This document shows, one piece after another, positions 22,949 through 34,985 of a stretch of 64,000 nucleotides of DNA. The translations under genes and the position numbers were made by a program. Origin of the DNA: Ophiodon elongatus (taxonomy: Eukaryota; Chordata; Actinopteri; Perciformes; Hexagrammidae). Location of the stretch: contig JACSYO010002062.1 of NCBI GenBank assembly GCA_016806645.1, positions 3,055,501 to 3,119,500 of the forward strand. The letters run 5' to 3'. The first letter of the stretch is position 1. Each line of letters begins with the position of its first letter. The notes below the pieces were generated by a model that ran no database searches, had not been told where the DNA came from, and worked only from the letters and a program-made list of their open reading frames with translations.

Positions 22949-25900
22949 TCACATGCGGCAGTCGTATGTGGCGCTGGTGCAGACGGCTGGTCTCCTCGAT
23001 GACGCCTCGGCCTTCGTCCCCCTGTCCACACAAACCAGGACGCTCCCATCTGAGGCGGTGTCGTCACTCTGGAGGGGGGGGGGGGGTCGAAAATTAAACA
23101 TTTTGTATTCATAGGAATTGAGAATAAAACTATTCTGTTCTGTTATTTTACTGCCTCGTTGGCATTATCAACAACACAGTTGTTACATGTCGATGGCCAA
23201 AGTGCAAAACCTCCTATCTGCAGAATGATCCAGGAAAAGTGGGGAATAACCCTTATCTGCACTTTGTATACTTTTTTTTTTTTTTGTATTTTGCATTATG
23301 TATTGGGTATCTTTAACAAATAGCATTTTGCAAGAAAACAAGTTTTTTTTAGTATTCTCAAAAAAGTGCATTTTTCAGACTTTTTTGCTCTTCGGCCATC
23401 GATATAGGGTCAATAAACCTTTCAGTGTATCGATTCAGTAATCGCTAGTATTTGAGTATTTGATGCGTACGACAGGGTTTATGGAAATCTTAATCTATTT
23501 CCATACTCACGTTGTTATTGCTCACAGTGAGTTTCCTTGCCGTTTCGTTCCCTTTAGCTTTCTCTTGTAATCCCAGTTTCTCCACAATCAACTCGATCCT
23601 GGATGTGATGCCTGCCACAGAGCTTTCCAGCTGCAGAACCTGCCTGGCCAGTCTGTCATGTTGAGGGAAACATATTTCACTTTTTAGTCCGTCGTAATGA
23701 AATCCATTTCTCATATTTAAAGGACAAGACAATTCATAGGCTAAATGTAAAAACTATTCCCACCTTAGAAACTGTTCCTGATCCACGACCGTATGACCGG
23801 ACTGGTTCTGCTCATTAGACGTTACAGGAGGCTTCTCCAGTAAATCTTTCCCATAATGCATTCCAAGATTGTTGAGTTCAGTGCAAAGAGCGTCCTTAAA
23901 AAAAAGAAGAAGGGAAACGCCATCGTGAATTCACTGTCTTTTATTGCTTGTCGAGCTAAATACGAAACAAGACAAACTGTATGGACGATCACACAAACCC
24001 GCTTTTCCTCCAGCTCGATTTTCATCCTCTCTTGTTCGTCTTCGTCTAGAATTTGGTTTCCATCATGGTCAAACCGTGAAAAGGCTGCAGAAATCTCATG
24101 ATCAGCATGTCCCATCCTACGACATCATCAGAGCGGTGAGGGTTACGTACGTTTTATACTCAAGTTAGAATATGCTCCAGTCAGGTCCATTTTATTTATA
24201 TAGCCCAACATCACAAATTTGTCTCAAGGGGCTTAACAATCTGTATGGCATACAACACCCTTTGTCCTATGACAACCCCCCCAAAATCAATAAATAAATG
24301 TATTGATATTTTCTCACTTACTCTTTCAGGGTTTCTCTGAAGTCCTTGAATTCAATTTCTCCAGATCCGGATCGTAGCGCCTTCTGAACATCTGATATCT
24401 TCTCCTTTTTAAGTTTCAACTTCATAAATGTCTTCATATAGCTCTGAAATAAAATAGAAATCAATTAAAGAGCTCTTAAAAAAACTTGATTGAAAGATAT
24501 ATCTATTTTTACATGAATCTGATTACCTGTTTGATGATGTCGGTAATCTGTAGCTCATCTTTTTGGCACGAGAGCTCCTCCTTAACTTCAGAGTATGTGT
24601 CATTTATGATGGCCAGAAACATGTTCTGAGGGACAGATGCATAAAGAGGGAATGTCAACCTTTATCCTTTTAAAATTAAAACGTCTCGTGTTTACCTTCC
24701 GATGCTTACCAGTAAAACAAAGAAAACAAAGAACACATAGGTCACAAAGTAAATCGGCCCAAGAACTCTGTTGGCACGGTCAATGGCGTCGTAATCGAAG
24801 TCTCCGAGAATAATCCTGAACTGTGTGAAGCTGCAGAAAGAAAACAAAACCAAAAGGATTGCTTTACTCGTGCTCAATCATCCCATTCAAATATTTTGTG
24901 TCGAGACGCAGTTTTGGACCCTTCTTACATGCACTTGACGAAGGTGCTGAAAGATTCGACCTCTGTCCCGAAGAGCAAATATCCAAGCTGAGCGTAGGCG
25001 AAGAACACTATGAAGAACATTATGGCGAAGCCCAGGATATCTTTGGCACATCGACCCAGCGTGGAGGACAGCTGAGTCATGGTCTTGTTAAAACTGATGT
25101 ACTTGAAAACCTAAAGAAAACACGCAATCTCAGGGATGACGCTTGAGCTTAGATCATTTCTTAAGTTATGTCTTGAAGTGAAAGATGTTACTTTACCTTG
25201 ATCCACGCGAAGAACAAGTTCACTGCGTTCATGTTGTTGTACTGTGTTTGCCAGAAGGCCAGAAATTCAAAATCGGCGTAGATACCGGGCTGCTCCAGCA
25301 GTTTGCCAAGCAAGTTGTCCACTTTGACAGTTCGGAAAATATTGAAGACAATGGCAACGATGGCGAGCTGGGAAGGAGAATGGGCATACTTCTTTCATGC
25401 GAAGCAAAATCAGAGAAACGGACATGTTTGAATCAAATAGGAATGACATTTTCTTACCATTATGACAACAATATCCAGTATGTTCCAGATGCTTTTGAAA
25501 TAGGAGAGCTTGTGTATTCGCAGCTCGAGAATCTCCTCCACAACATAGTAGAGGATGAATAAACAGAAAACCATCTCGCAGCCGAGGATGAAGTAATCCC
25601 AGTAGTTGATGTAGCGAATCAGTTTGACGGTTCTTATCTGGTAGGAAGGGATCGCTCCGCCGGTCGCTGGGAATTCAACCACCAACCTGAAAGAGCGGAT
25701 CAAACTTCAGTCCACCAATGCAATGGAATCAATCAATGGGTACAGTTGCTATTGTCAGTAGTGCCCTTTACCTGATGACACAGAACATGTTGATGTTTGC
25801 GTTGTAGGTGGAAAAGTCGACGAAGGCTGCTCTGGTTCCTCGGTCCAGCCACAGGTTGTCCACCAGTCCCTCCAGTGTGATGGCGCTCTCCTCTTTGGTT

Positions 25901-28466
25901 CGACTCAGGTCTTGGTAGTATCCCGCCCCACTGTATGTGGTCAGCAAGCCCCAGTGAGAGGAACCTTTGACTTCTTTCTCTGTGTGGAAGGTCCAGCTGC
26001 AGGAGGAACAAGACAACTTTGCTGTAGTTCTCCGGTCTTAACTGCATACCCAAAGTAACCCTGTAAGGAAAAGAGTGAGCGGCTTACGCGGTGCCGTTGA
26101 CTTGGCCGAAGCTCAGGTTGTCCTCCTTCTTGTCATTGTAAACATCGAAGCAGCCCGTGATCTCATCTTCGAAGTCCTTGTGGACCTTGCAGGAGTTGTT
26201 CATGATCTTGATCTGCCTCATTCTGGGCACTCCCAGCAGCATGTTCTCGTAGTAGATGAAGGACTGGTCTCCTCTGTTCAGGGACTGGTTATTGTACCAC
26301 TTAGTCCAGTAGAGGCCGTCCAGCAACGGGCCCTGAGCATACTGTTCATGTAACGAGAGAGGATGCAGTTTCATATTCTCATTTCTCAGTGAATTCTCAT
26401 TGTTGTAAAACACGGAGCAAATGAACATGGAGTAAAACTCACAATCCAGAAGTCGGCCATGGTGCCAATGGACTGAAACCTAACCCCACTTTCACCGCCT
26501 GTATTCACAAACAGGTCCGTCATGGCTTTAGTGTAGTAATAGGTGCTCGAGCTGGTCATACCATATGTCACTGAAAGACAACGTCATCACATTGTTAACC
26601 GCCAATCGTTGGTTCCTATCTGGCTTTGCTCAGGCTCAGCTGTAAATGTTGCTCTATTCAGCAGTCTGAGATAAGACAACTCAGAAGCAGACACGCGAGG
26701 CCTCATTGAAGACTTCTTTGTTTGGCGGTGTTTGTCACTGCAGTCAAATGGATCTGGATCAGAAGCCATCATTTGTTTGATGAGAGAGCACGCTGGCCTG
26801 GCGCAAATAGCCTCTTCAAACAATGTAAATCTAACCCAGACAAAGCAACAATGGACCAGGCCAAATGCTCTTATCGCTAAAAAGCAAGGGAGCAGTACTC
26901 AAGTCCCTTTCACTCCTAATGCTCCGCTGAACAATGGCTCTTTGGCAGAGGGATGGGGAAGGCATTTGTGGTTGGCATTAAAGTAGGGGCAAGCTTTTGA
27001 TGGTGAATCAACAGTCCAACATGCCCTATACACCAACACCCTGCCGAAAGGTCAGCATTTTAACAGGTGATCAACATTGCTAATAAGGTAAAATAATACA
27101 GGAACACCAAACAAAATATGTAATTCAATTCTCTAAAAATATACTGTGATGCATTTAGTGTTGAAGACACATTTTAATTCTCTTTAACCCCCTCTGTCAC
27201 ATTATGGACCGTTAATGTGTGAAAGACGTACATTTTGGGCAACAGCATTTGGAAGTATTTTTCATGCTTGCATGTCAATTCAACAAGTGTCATTATATAT
27301 ATAAAATCCGGGAAAGTAGGTGTAAAATTAAGTTTTAATCAGGTTTCACTACTTTCCTTAAAGTATCTACATTTTAGAAATGTACAGGACACTTTCCCCG
27401 TGCTATACTGCGCGTAAGAGAAGAAGAATGAGTGGCCATACCGTTTGACCAGGGTACTGATCAGGATTTTTGAGTGCCAGGAATAGACATTAATATAGGA
27501 TATTCCCTGTAGGACAGTAGAATACTTACAGAGGCATATATCCACCAGGAACACCAGATAGACCAGTAACTCGCGTAGAGTGGTTCGGACAAACAATTCT
27601 CTGTTGTTTGAGGTGTTTTCAGTCAGCGTTGTGCCCCAGAAGCCTGCAGACAAATTGCAGTCACTACGATGCTAAATCATTTATAGTCGAGTGTTTAAAA
27701 GACCATGCAGACAGTGTATCAACTTTGATCCTGGGTTGAAATACAGTAGCTGATGTTCCATCAAAAAACTAAATTATGATGGTCCACAGAAGTGTTATGT
27801 TGAGTCATATCAGTATCAAACAGAAACAGAGCCAAAGAAAGATGATTTTGTTTTGTCAAGATCTTGGCTAGGTGTCATCCATGCTCATTGAACTAGCTGT
27901 AGAGATGTTAAACGGTTAATGGACTGCGTTTATATCGCTCTTTTCTCAAAGTGCTTTACAACGCCTTCCAAAATTCACCCATTCACACGCACATTCATAA
28001 ACTGATGGCAGAGGCTGCACAGCAAGATGCCAACCTGCTCATCGGGAGCGGTGAGGGGTTCAGTGTGAAGGAAGCAGGGGGTTGAACCAGGACCGTTAGA
28101 ATTACTAGATGTCCGCTCTTCCTCCGCCCCATAAGATGTCAGTTACAGAAGACATACTGTTGTAAACTGCTGAGCGGGTCCCACTTTCCTACCTTTGATG
28201 AAGGAGCAGCAGCCTCGTCGTTTCTTCCCGGGGCTTTGGTCCGTGGATGGTGGTTCCTCTGGGAATGGACCGGGGGTGTCCAGTTTGTACATGCTGTCCA
28301 TGGAGCCCTGGAAGAGGGGCTGAGAGTTGTAGATGGTGCTGACCACCCGGGGCGCTGGCGGAGGGGAGCCACAGTAGCCCTGGTTCACCCAGGCTCCGTT
28401 GCCCATGCTGTCCAACTCCACCTGCCCGGTCAGGTGGCTGTCGGCCCGGTTGTTCAGGCACTTCAT
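22949..28466 (-). CDS. pkd2l1: pkd2l1, polycystin-2-like 1 cation channel
   Basis: Family role: TRPP-type non-selective Ca2+-permeable channel; in vertebrates it marks CSF-contacting spinal neurons. Fifteen exons: 28193-28466, 27530-27643, 26443-26570, 26088-26341, 25772-25996, 25458-25686, 25197-25367, 24929-25110, 24710-24830, 24527-24625, 24322-24443, 23999-24116, 23764-23894, 23511-23652, 22949-23068. The 809 residues compare with 805 in human. Visible parts: WGTTLTENT and the first membrane helix ELLVYLVFLVDIC; the extracellular polycystin domain (exons 3-5, YYTKAMTDLF, FIYYENMLLGVPRMRQ); helices S2-S5 (exons 6-8, IRYINYWDYFILGCEM); the pore region FTQFRIILGDFDYDAID; S6 TYVFFVFFVLL plus NMFLAIINDTYSEVK; one EF-hand (FDHDGNQILDEDE, exon 12); and a C-terminal coiled coil (exon 14). 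The start at 28464-28466 is the first ATG of the exon but an upstream exon cannot be excluded. Confidence 0.95.
24180..24295. repeat. Teleost interspersed repeat fragment in pkd2l1 intron 11
   Basis: The TTTATTTATATAGCCCAACA start and the following ACAATCTGTATGG segment are a pattern I recognise from a very common fish dispersed repeat. I cannot assign the family without a library search. Confidence 0.55.
26571..27529 (-). other. pkd2l1 intron 2
   Basis: 960 bp between exons 2 and 3. I see no exon or clear repeat in it. Confidence 0.6.
27900..28135. repeat. Teleost interspersed repeat fragment in pkd2l1 intron 1
   Basis: Segments such as ATTCACCCATTCACACGCAC and AAACTGATGGCAGAGGCTGC, ending in a GGGGGTTGAACC-like motif, match a dispersed element I know to be widespread in fish genomes. 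The fragment is diverged and non-coding. Confidence 0.6.
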
Positions 28467-30660
28467 GCTGTTAGACACCTGTGTGGACCGCTGGGGTGTG
28501 GATCAGAGAGGAAAGTGAGGATGAGCAGGGCAGGCAGCTTCTCAGGCACCTGCTGGAGAGATGTTTATAAAGAGTGGATGACATAAGCCTGGTTGAGGGA
28601 GGAGATTGAGACCCAGTTAAAATACATTGCAATAAAATGGTGGGTGCTGTGCTACTGACGTACTAGTGTCCTGGTTCGCATGGTTACATCACATTGATTT
28701 GGTCTGTGATAAATAATAATTATGCAATGCATCGGGTGGAATTAAATTAAATACCCAGAAAACAACATGTAATGACAAGCCTGCTTCAACCTTGCTGTGA
28801 AGAGCTAAAATTATTATAAAAATACTTTGCCTAATTTAAGGAACTTCATCCCATAGTTCTACCACACTGCCACTTATTGATATGCTGGAAATGTCTTCAT
28901 CAACATACAGCCATGTTGGAAGACTGAATAATTCAGCAGCTAACAATTTCAATACAATTTCATCTGTTTTGCCCTCTCAATTACTTCCATGCTGAGCACA
29001 TTGTTGTCACTATTGACGAACAACTCATCCAATAACCGGCTCCTATTGTGGAAATCAATTAAATGCACGTCGATTATATTTATGCCACCAACTGTTTGCG
29101 GCTTGTGACCGAAATTAATGAGGAGCCTAATTGCAGTGTCACCGCTAATGAACTCCTTATTAGTATTGCGCACTTTTGACTCTGCCATCTATTCATTTTT
29201 TGACACGCCAACTGTCAGAAAGCATTTATTAAGTATGCATACATTGATCGGGGCATATGAGTCATTGTGACCATCTGTATCAAGCGTTTGGCACCTCGTC
29301 TGTCGGCCAGTGCTCCTCTGCCGACCCAACAAGCCCCTGCAACACTTACCCCTCGGGTATTTACAGGAAGTGTTCCTGGCAGATACCAACAATTAAGCAG
29401 ATAAACTAATGAGTACTAATTTAATTTAGGCCTTCTATAATTTGGTATGTCACATCTATTCATATTTTTGTGTGTGTCTTTGTTTATTTTGTGCAACAAC
29501 ACAATTCCAAGTATTATAACCCAAATCAATGGCGGGCTAATAAGATGCGTATAGTGCATTAGCGGTTGGACAATGCATTTAATACACTGCTGAAGATGTC
29601 TTATACCTAATGCAGATAGAGTTTGGGTCCCGCTGAGGGCGTTCATGCTCCAGCGGCTGTGAACAGAGCGATTACACACAGCCATTACCACACAATGGAG
29701 TTTAATTTCTGCTCCCCCTCTGAAGCCGTGGCAGGATCTGGCACACAGGCTTCCTTAATCTGCTGTGGCTTGTGCCACCATTCAAACTTTTTCAAATCTA
29801 TAACAATCATTTTTCAGTGGCCGACGATTGCCATTTAAATCTGTAGCTGTGGGGCTCCAGCAACGGACAGTTGCGGATCACGTGGCATCTCGGTGCAGCT
29901 CTACTCACATCAGACTGTACTAGAATCATATCATAACTCTTTAATACTTTAAAACAAACAAAAAAACATGTTTTTTTTTTTTTTTTAATAGAGAACATTC
30001 AAGAAAAGAATAGTGATTTTACTTGGTCTCCCACCTCCCACCACCCCAACATGAGTCTATTTTAAACGTTTATATTTTGGTTCCCCATTGACGTAGAACA
30101 GTCTTATCTCGGAGTGCAGGAGCTCGGGACAAAAGGAGGATTTATTCCCGTGTGCAGAGCGAGGCGGCGCAGCAGACATGAGCTGCCATTTCTCCCACTG
30201 AGCACTTGACACACACAAAACAAAGGATGTGCTGTAAATTAGTTGTTCTCCTCGACAACCCTTGTTTTATTAGTTTCAAGTTTTATTACCACACAAAGGA
30301 GACAAAGTGATTTAGTAAAGGGTTAAAATGCCGGAGCTTCCTGATATGTTTTTTATTGATGTGAAAAGTGTGCATATGCGGTAAACTGTACTATTACCAT
30401 TTTCAATTAGTCAGGGTTATATTTTGCAATTAAAATAGCTTTTAACGGTTTCAAATGTAAAATTATTTTAACAAGTAATCAGCTTTGTGTAGTTAAAAAT
30501 TGCTTACTTGGCGTGTAATGTAATTACATAGAGTAGATACAGTACAACGCACATAGTATACATACAGTTCCATTTTTTGGTTGCGATATAAAAATCCCAA
30601 ATTTTACCATATCATAATTACCCTTTGTTATAGACGATAATGAAGAACAAGAGAAATGCT
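28467..30660. other. Gene-free region between pkd2l1 and atoh7
   Basis: 2.2 kb without a credible exon. Blocks at about 28920-29200 and 29500-29890 have balanced composition, no simple repeats and many homeodomain-like ATTA/TAAT cores, suggesting conserved non-coding elements. A T-run lies at 29970-29987. Confidence 0.5.
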
Positions 30661-30677
30661 TTTTTATACAAAATAGT

Positions 30678-30683
30678 TTTATT
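30678..30683 (-). terminator. atoh7 poly(A) signal
   Basis: AATAAA on the minus strand about 470 bp downstream of the atoh7 stop, implying a short 3' UTR. Confidence 0.5.
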
Positions 30684-31149
30684 TTTTGATCAACAACTAT
30701 AGTTCAACAAAATAGAGGTCTGCGGGTGAAAAAATAACATCTATTTTTCATCTCTACAAACGTACTTACACTTCAACAAAAATAGTTACATATTGGCTTT
30801 AACTATACAACTAAGACCACAAAGATTTTCTCAGAATCCATTTAACATTGCACAACATTTTAGGGCCATATCAAAATAACTTCAAATAATACACCAAAAT
30901 AATACACCATTGCCTGCATCTTCAGTACAATCTAGTGGTCATCATAATGACACTACATTTTTGTCATTGCTCTACTCTGAACAAAAGAAATGCTCAACAT
31001 TGCCGGGTTTCCTTGCAAAAAATACAAAATAAGGAAGAAGAAAATAATGCAATACAAATGTATTTACTTTCTCCTGGATTGGAGGAGAATTATTCACATT
31101 GTCACTCACATCCAACAACATGACTGATTATCTACCACATGGCAGCAGT

Positions 31150-31581
31150 TTATGCGTGGACCTGGTGACCATCGAACTGATATGAGAACGACGAGTGGAT
31201 GTAGTCCTGATCCGCGGGGGAGTCGTACCTCAGGAGGCACGGGTAGTTTTCAGGCTGCACGCAGTCAAACTGCAGGTCCAGCCACTGCCTGTGAGGAGCG
31301 TTGTGTTTCCTGGCGTCCGTCAGGATCCGGTTGAGGGCCATGATGTAGCTGAGGGCCATCTGCAGGGTCTCGTACTTGGACAGTTTTTTGTCCTGGCCCC
31401 ACTGGGGGACCACTTTGCGAAGGCCGTCGAAGGCTGTGTTCAGACCCTGCATCCTCTTCCTCTCCCTGGCGTTGGCGGCCGACCGTCGCCTCGTGACGGT
31501 CCCAAATTTCTCCGGGCTCTTGGAGTCCGGTTCCGAGCACTCGGATCCAGAGTCGGTGCAGCTGGGTCGCCGGGACTTCAT
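31150..31581 (-). CDS. atoh7: atoh7 (ath5), retinal proneural bHLH factor
   Basis: Family role: bHLH activator required for retinal ganglion cell specification; binds E-boxes as a heterodimer with E-proteins. Single-exon CDS of 143 residues, which is the usual structure of the family. The start MKSRRPSC at 31579-31581 matches the family start. The basic region is RRSAANARERKRMQGLN; helix 1 is TAFDGLRKVVPQW; loop and helix 2 are KKLSKYETLQMALSYIMALN. The tail CLLRYDSPADQDYIHSSFSYQ ending GHQVHA is diagnostic of Atoh7 rather than Atoh1 or neurogenins. A TATA box and three E-boxes lie just upstream, consistent with the known autoregulation of Ath5 genes. Neighbour mypn is an ancestral vertebrate linkage. 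Very secure. Confidence 0.97.
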   Translation of the reverse strand: MKSRRPSCTDSGSECSEPDSKSPEKFGTVTRRRSAANARERKRMQGLNTAFDGLRKVVPQWGQDKKLSKYETLQMALSYIMALNRILTDARKHNAPHRQWLDLQFDCVQPENYPCLLRYDSPADQDYIHSSFSYQFDGHQVHA

Positions 31582-31804
31582 GATGCTCGCTTGAAGAATC
31601 AAACCGCTGTATGTCCTCCTGTCAGAAAAGTCAGCTACAAGTTTCGTGCCTCGGGGGTTTCCTCAGAGGTCTCCTCGATGTTATCGCCTGGCTGATGTCC
31701 AAGATGTGTGTCCTCTGTCTCAGATATGTGTAACTCCAGATAAGATAGTGGACAGCCTGAAGAGTCCAAGGTGTCTGTGATCCCGGAGACAGTGAGGGAG
31801 CAGC

Positions 31805-31843
31805 TTTTATAAGACGGAGCAGATGAACAGGTGGCAGCAGGTG
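31805..31843 (-). promoter_or_regulatory. atoh7 core promoter: TATA box and three E-boxes
   Basis: On the minus strand TATAAAA (31805-31811) is preceded by E-boxes CATCTG (31820-31825), CACCTG (31828-31833) and CACCTG (31838-31843), spaced 8 and 10 bp. The TATA box is about 225 bp upstream of the start codon, giving a predicted start site near 31780. E-box-dependent autoregulation is established for vertebrate Ath5 promoters. Confidence 0.7.
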
Positions 31844-31929
31844 GAGTCCCTGAACCCCCACCCACACCACCCATCCTCAATATTGCATATAGAGAAACAC
31901 ACCCATGCAGACTCATAAACACCCACACC

Positions 31930-31990
31930 CACTCTCAACACACACACACACGCACACACGCACACACACTCAGCGCACACACACACAAAC
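31930..31990. repeat. Compound CA-rich microsatellite upstream of atoh7
   Basis: Imperfect CA repeats with CG and CT interruptions, about 90 bp upstream of the E-box cluster. Confidence 0.85.
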
Positions 31991-32519
31991 AAAACCTTAA
32001 TGAAATTCCAATTATCTTGGGCTGGGCTATCTGGCCGTGGCTTCACTCAGAGCCATGTGTCACAAACACCAAAAGTCTACCATCTGGAAGCACAACTCAC
32101 CACAGCTGATGGTGCAGACACACTTTGAAGAGATTATGGATATTTCCAGAGTCAATAGAAACCTAGCAATTAACATTTAAGGTCTGAACTCGAGATATAA
32201 ATTAATACAATAGAAATGATGCAATGGCATTACTGTCAGATATTAGCAACTTAATTAAACTACACAAATGTTTCTAGAATGTCAATAAAAGCACCGGTGT
32301 AACTTTTATGTAATTAAAAAATCACTATGCTTAAATTTTACTTTTACGTATAGCATGGAGTATCTTACCTCATTGTAGAATTAATAGTTTTCTATTTCTT
32401 AACGAATCCATTTTTTACAAGTTCAGATATTTTCTGCTTCTAAATGGAAATTTGAATAACCTTGTATACTAAATAATTGTTATATTTAGCTGCCAGCTGT
32501 CTTTATTTATGAATCTAGA

Positions 32520-32790
32520 TGTTAAATATTTGGATGCCTCATGGCAAGATGTCCATCAGGTTTTAATAAGCCACCAAGAAGTGCCCTTTCACTTCTCATG
32601 TAACTGGTCTGCACGCGATAATAACCATAATCTGAGATTAGCCCGAGGCAACAGAAGTGGAAGTGTGGCTCATAACCTGAGGGGTTTTAACAGCACATCG
32701 GGGGATTATGGCTCCCAAACAATATGGGCCAAGATGGTGCACAGATTACTGTGCCATCTGAGATTTTGGAGATGACTTTGTGGACATGTG
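32520..32790. promoter_or_regulatory. Candidate atoh7 upstream enhancer with GATTA cluster
   Basis: About 270 bp of non-repetitive sequence with four GATTA/TAATC (Otx/Crx-type) cores at 32628-32632, 32636-32640, 32704-32708 and 32744-32748, and an E-box CATCTG at 32755-32760. It lies about 1 kb upstream of the atoh7 promoter. No coding potential. Enhancer role is inferred. Confidence 0.4.
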
Positions 32791-33056
32791 AAATAGCCAA
32801 AGGTTCTTCTATTGTATATATTGTAAAGTACATCAGTCAGAAAGTGTGTTTATCAGTGCCGTGGTCTTAATGAATCACAGTATGTGGGATGCATTAATGT
32901 TCCTTTCATGTCTGGGACCACATGTGAAATAAATAATTGATCTGTGTGATGGTCCGAGAAAAATGAGACAGACAGAATAATTTGTCTGTCTGTCCTTCCC
33001 ATCTGCCAACATTGAATTGTGTAATTCAGGAGGATGGATCTGAATATCGTCCTGTG

Positions 33057-33060
<4 letters not shown>

Positions 33061-33090
<30 letters not shown>
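33061..33090. repeat. (CA)n microsatellite
   Basis: Fifteen CA units. Confidence 0.95.
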
Positions 33091-33092
<2 letters not shown>

Positions 33093-33289
33093 TTGACTGT
33101 CAGCACACGGCCACACAAAAAACAACTTTAATCATACTTTATATATAAAATAATAAGCTAGTAGTTGTTATAAAATACCTAACAATAGCCAACTCAGTTC
33201 CGATTAGTTAAATCTTGACCAACTACAAGATTCATTTACAAATGAATGCATCAATATTAGCAATATGTGACAATTTTGCACTGTAAAAA

Positions 33290-33460
33290 GGAGACATTCT
33301 GCATGACTACTTTTGATACCTAAATGCATTTTGTAATACTTCTGTACTTGTAACTTAAATCAAATTTGAAAGCAGGAATTTAACTTTTATAGGAGTACTT
33401 TTAAATGCTAGTATTGGTACTTTTACTGAAGTAAAGGATCTGAATCCTGCTTTATTTTCT
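33290..33460. repeat. Teleost interspersed repeat fragment
   Basis: CTTTTACTGAAGTAAAGGAT and adjoining TACTTTTAAATGCTAGTA-like segments resemble a dispersed fish repeat. A related copy appears at about 49640-50105. Confidence 0.5.
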
Positions 33461-34610
33461 GGTGCCATCCTTTGTGGGCTCCTGTCACTGTGCTGACGGA
33501 CTCAAAGCTTGGGTGTAGAGGCAGGTTATGAATGATTAATCACTGTCGGAGGCCCGTCTCTGGTATTGGGTCATGGACACAAGCTGATGCTGTCTGGTCA
33601 TTTTGGGATGGACTGGTTAGCTGTGCAATTAGGCATATAATCCCATCTACCAGTTGGTTCATTGATTACAGATTGATGTAGTTTGCCAGCTGCTGCTTGT
33701 CTTGTCTGAGGGCCTCGTCTCAGACGTGGCCCGGCCCTTCCGTGTCTTCCACCCTTTTTTTTACATTTTTTTTTTTACAACCACTCATATAATTGGCTTG
33801 TCTGAGCACTGGTGGCTGAGCCATGCTCTCTGTCAAAAGCCATATGTCACAGCTGAGGAGTGACCCGTCTGCTCCGACAGAAGCATGTACCCTCGTAAAT
33901 CCAGCTCTCCTTATGGAGAACTGGAGATTAAGGCACAAAGCGTATGTTTCAGCACGGGAGAAAGTGTCGGAAAAGGATTCCCTCTGCATATGTGTGGTTT
34001 GACTTGTTAAATCTCATTATCAGCACGGGATTAGTTTAAAAGAGCAGTGGCAGTAAGCTCACGCTTCATTTTAATGAGCAGAGAGTTAAACACAGCACAC
34101 GTGTCACTCCTTTTGCTTTCCAATGTGGGAACTTTTATTGCTGGTTCAAAAGATCACTGTTATTATTGTGTCGACGCTAATCAACTGAGCACAATTAGAA
34201 AATGTGAAACAGTATTTGGCAAGATTCAGTATAAGTGAGCTATGACTAATTAATGAAATGAAAAAAATTCAAAATATTGGATTTTCAAAACCAAACCCTA
34301 ACTCATATATTTACTCCTCAGCAACACGTACAGCACTCCGTTAACAAGTAGGCCTGGCAGCTGGTCAGACGAGGCTCTGAGTCTAATTAGGTCACATAAG
34401 GTGAATGCAATTTTATGCCTATTTGAACTCTCTTCCCCTATAATTGGACTGATTAGCAATGCCTAATTGGCTTCAGAGCTTTCCTAATTGTTTTGAATTT
34501 GGCATCAGTTTAAGCTAATAGGGCTCCGATTGCAGCACAGTCATAAAAAGCTCTCAGCAATGATAGCAAAAACGTAGATTTCAACCCACATTATTGTCAG
34601 AGCAAACTAT
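33461..34610. other. Gene-free stretch with possible conserved non-coding blocks
   Basis: No credible exon. Sub-blocks at about 33480-33720, 33860-34240 and 34330-34600 are non-repetitive and dense in TAATTA/ATTAG/GATTA cores, as expected of developmental enhancers near atoh7. Conservation cannot be tested here. Confidence 0.4.
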
Positions 34611-34619
34611 CCATTAACC

Positions 34620-34985
34620 CAAGGGCGTAAATTACTGCGGGGGGCACGTCACCCCTACTTTTTCAGAAGGCAGTATTGGACCCTCCACTTTATACAGTCT
34701 GAAAAAACTAACGTTATATATAAAAAAAATTAAATTAAAATAAAACCTGGAGACGCTGCAGTAGCACCACGCAGGAACAGCACCAGCTCCCCGTCCCCTC
34801 CCCTCCCATGCTGTCATTCAAACAACCAGCAGCTCAGCAGAAACGTTATGATAGCAATGTCCAAACCCTCCCAAGCCGCTGGACATAAGACTTTTATGTT
34901 AAGATAAGATTTAGATAAGATTCAAAATAATAATGCGAGTGATGTCTCAGACAATCTATATTAGGTTATCTAACGTAAAGGTATA
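34620..34985. repeat. Likely DNA-transposon remnant
   Basis: The segment AATTACTGCGGGGGGCACGT followed by a CCCCTACTTTTT motif resembles the end of a teleost hAT-like element. Only a fragment without an open frame is present, and the boundaries are approximate. Confidence 0.35.

Noticed and set aside
31195..31695. 166-codon plus-strand frame over atoh7
   Set aside because: Antisense of the bHLH coding exon; no independent support.
34620..34985. Possible transposase gene near the hAT-like fragment
   Set aside because: No open frame longer than about 60 codons and no DDE or zinc-finger motif; only a remnant can be claimed.
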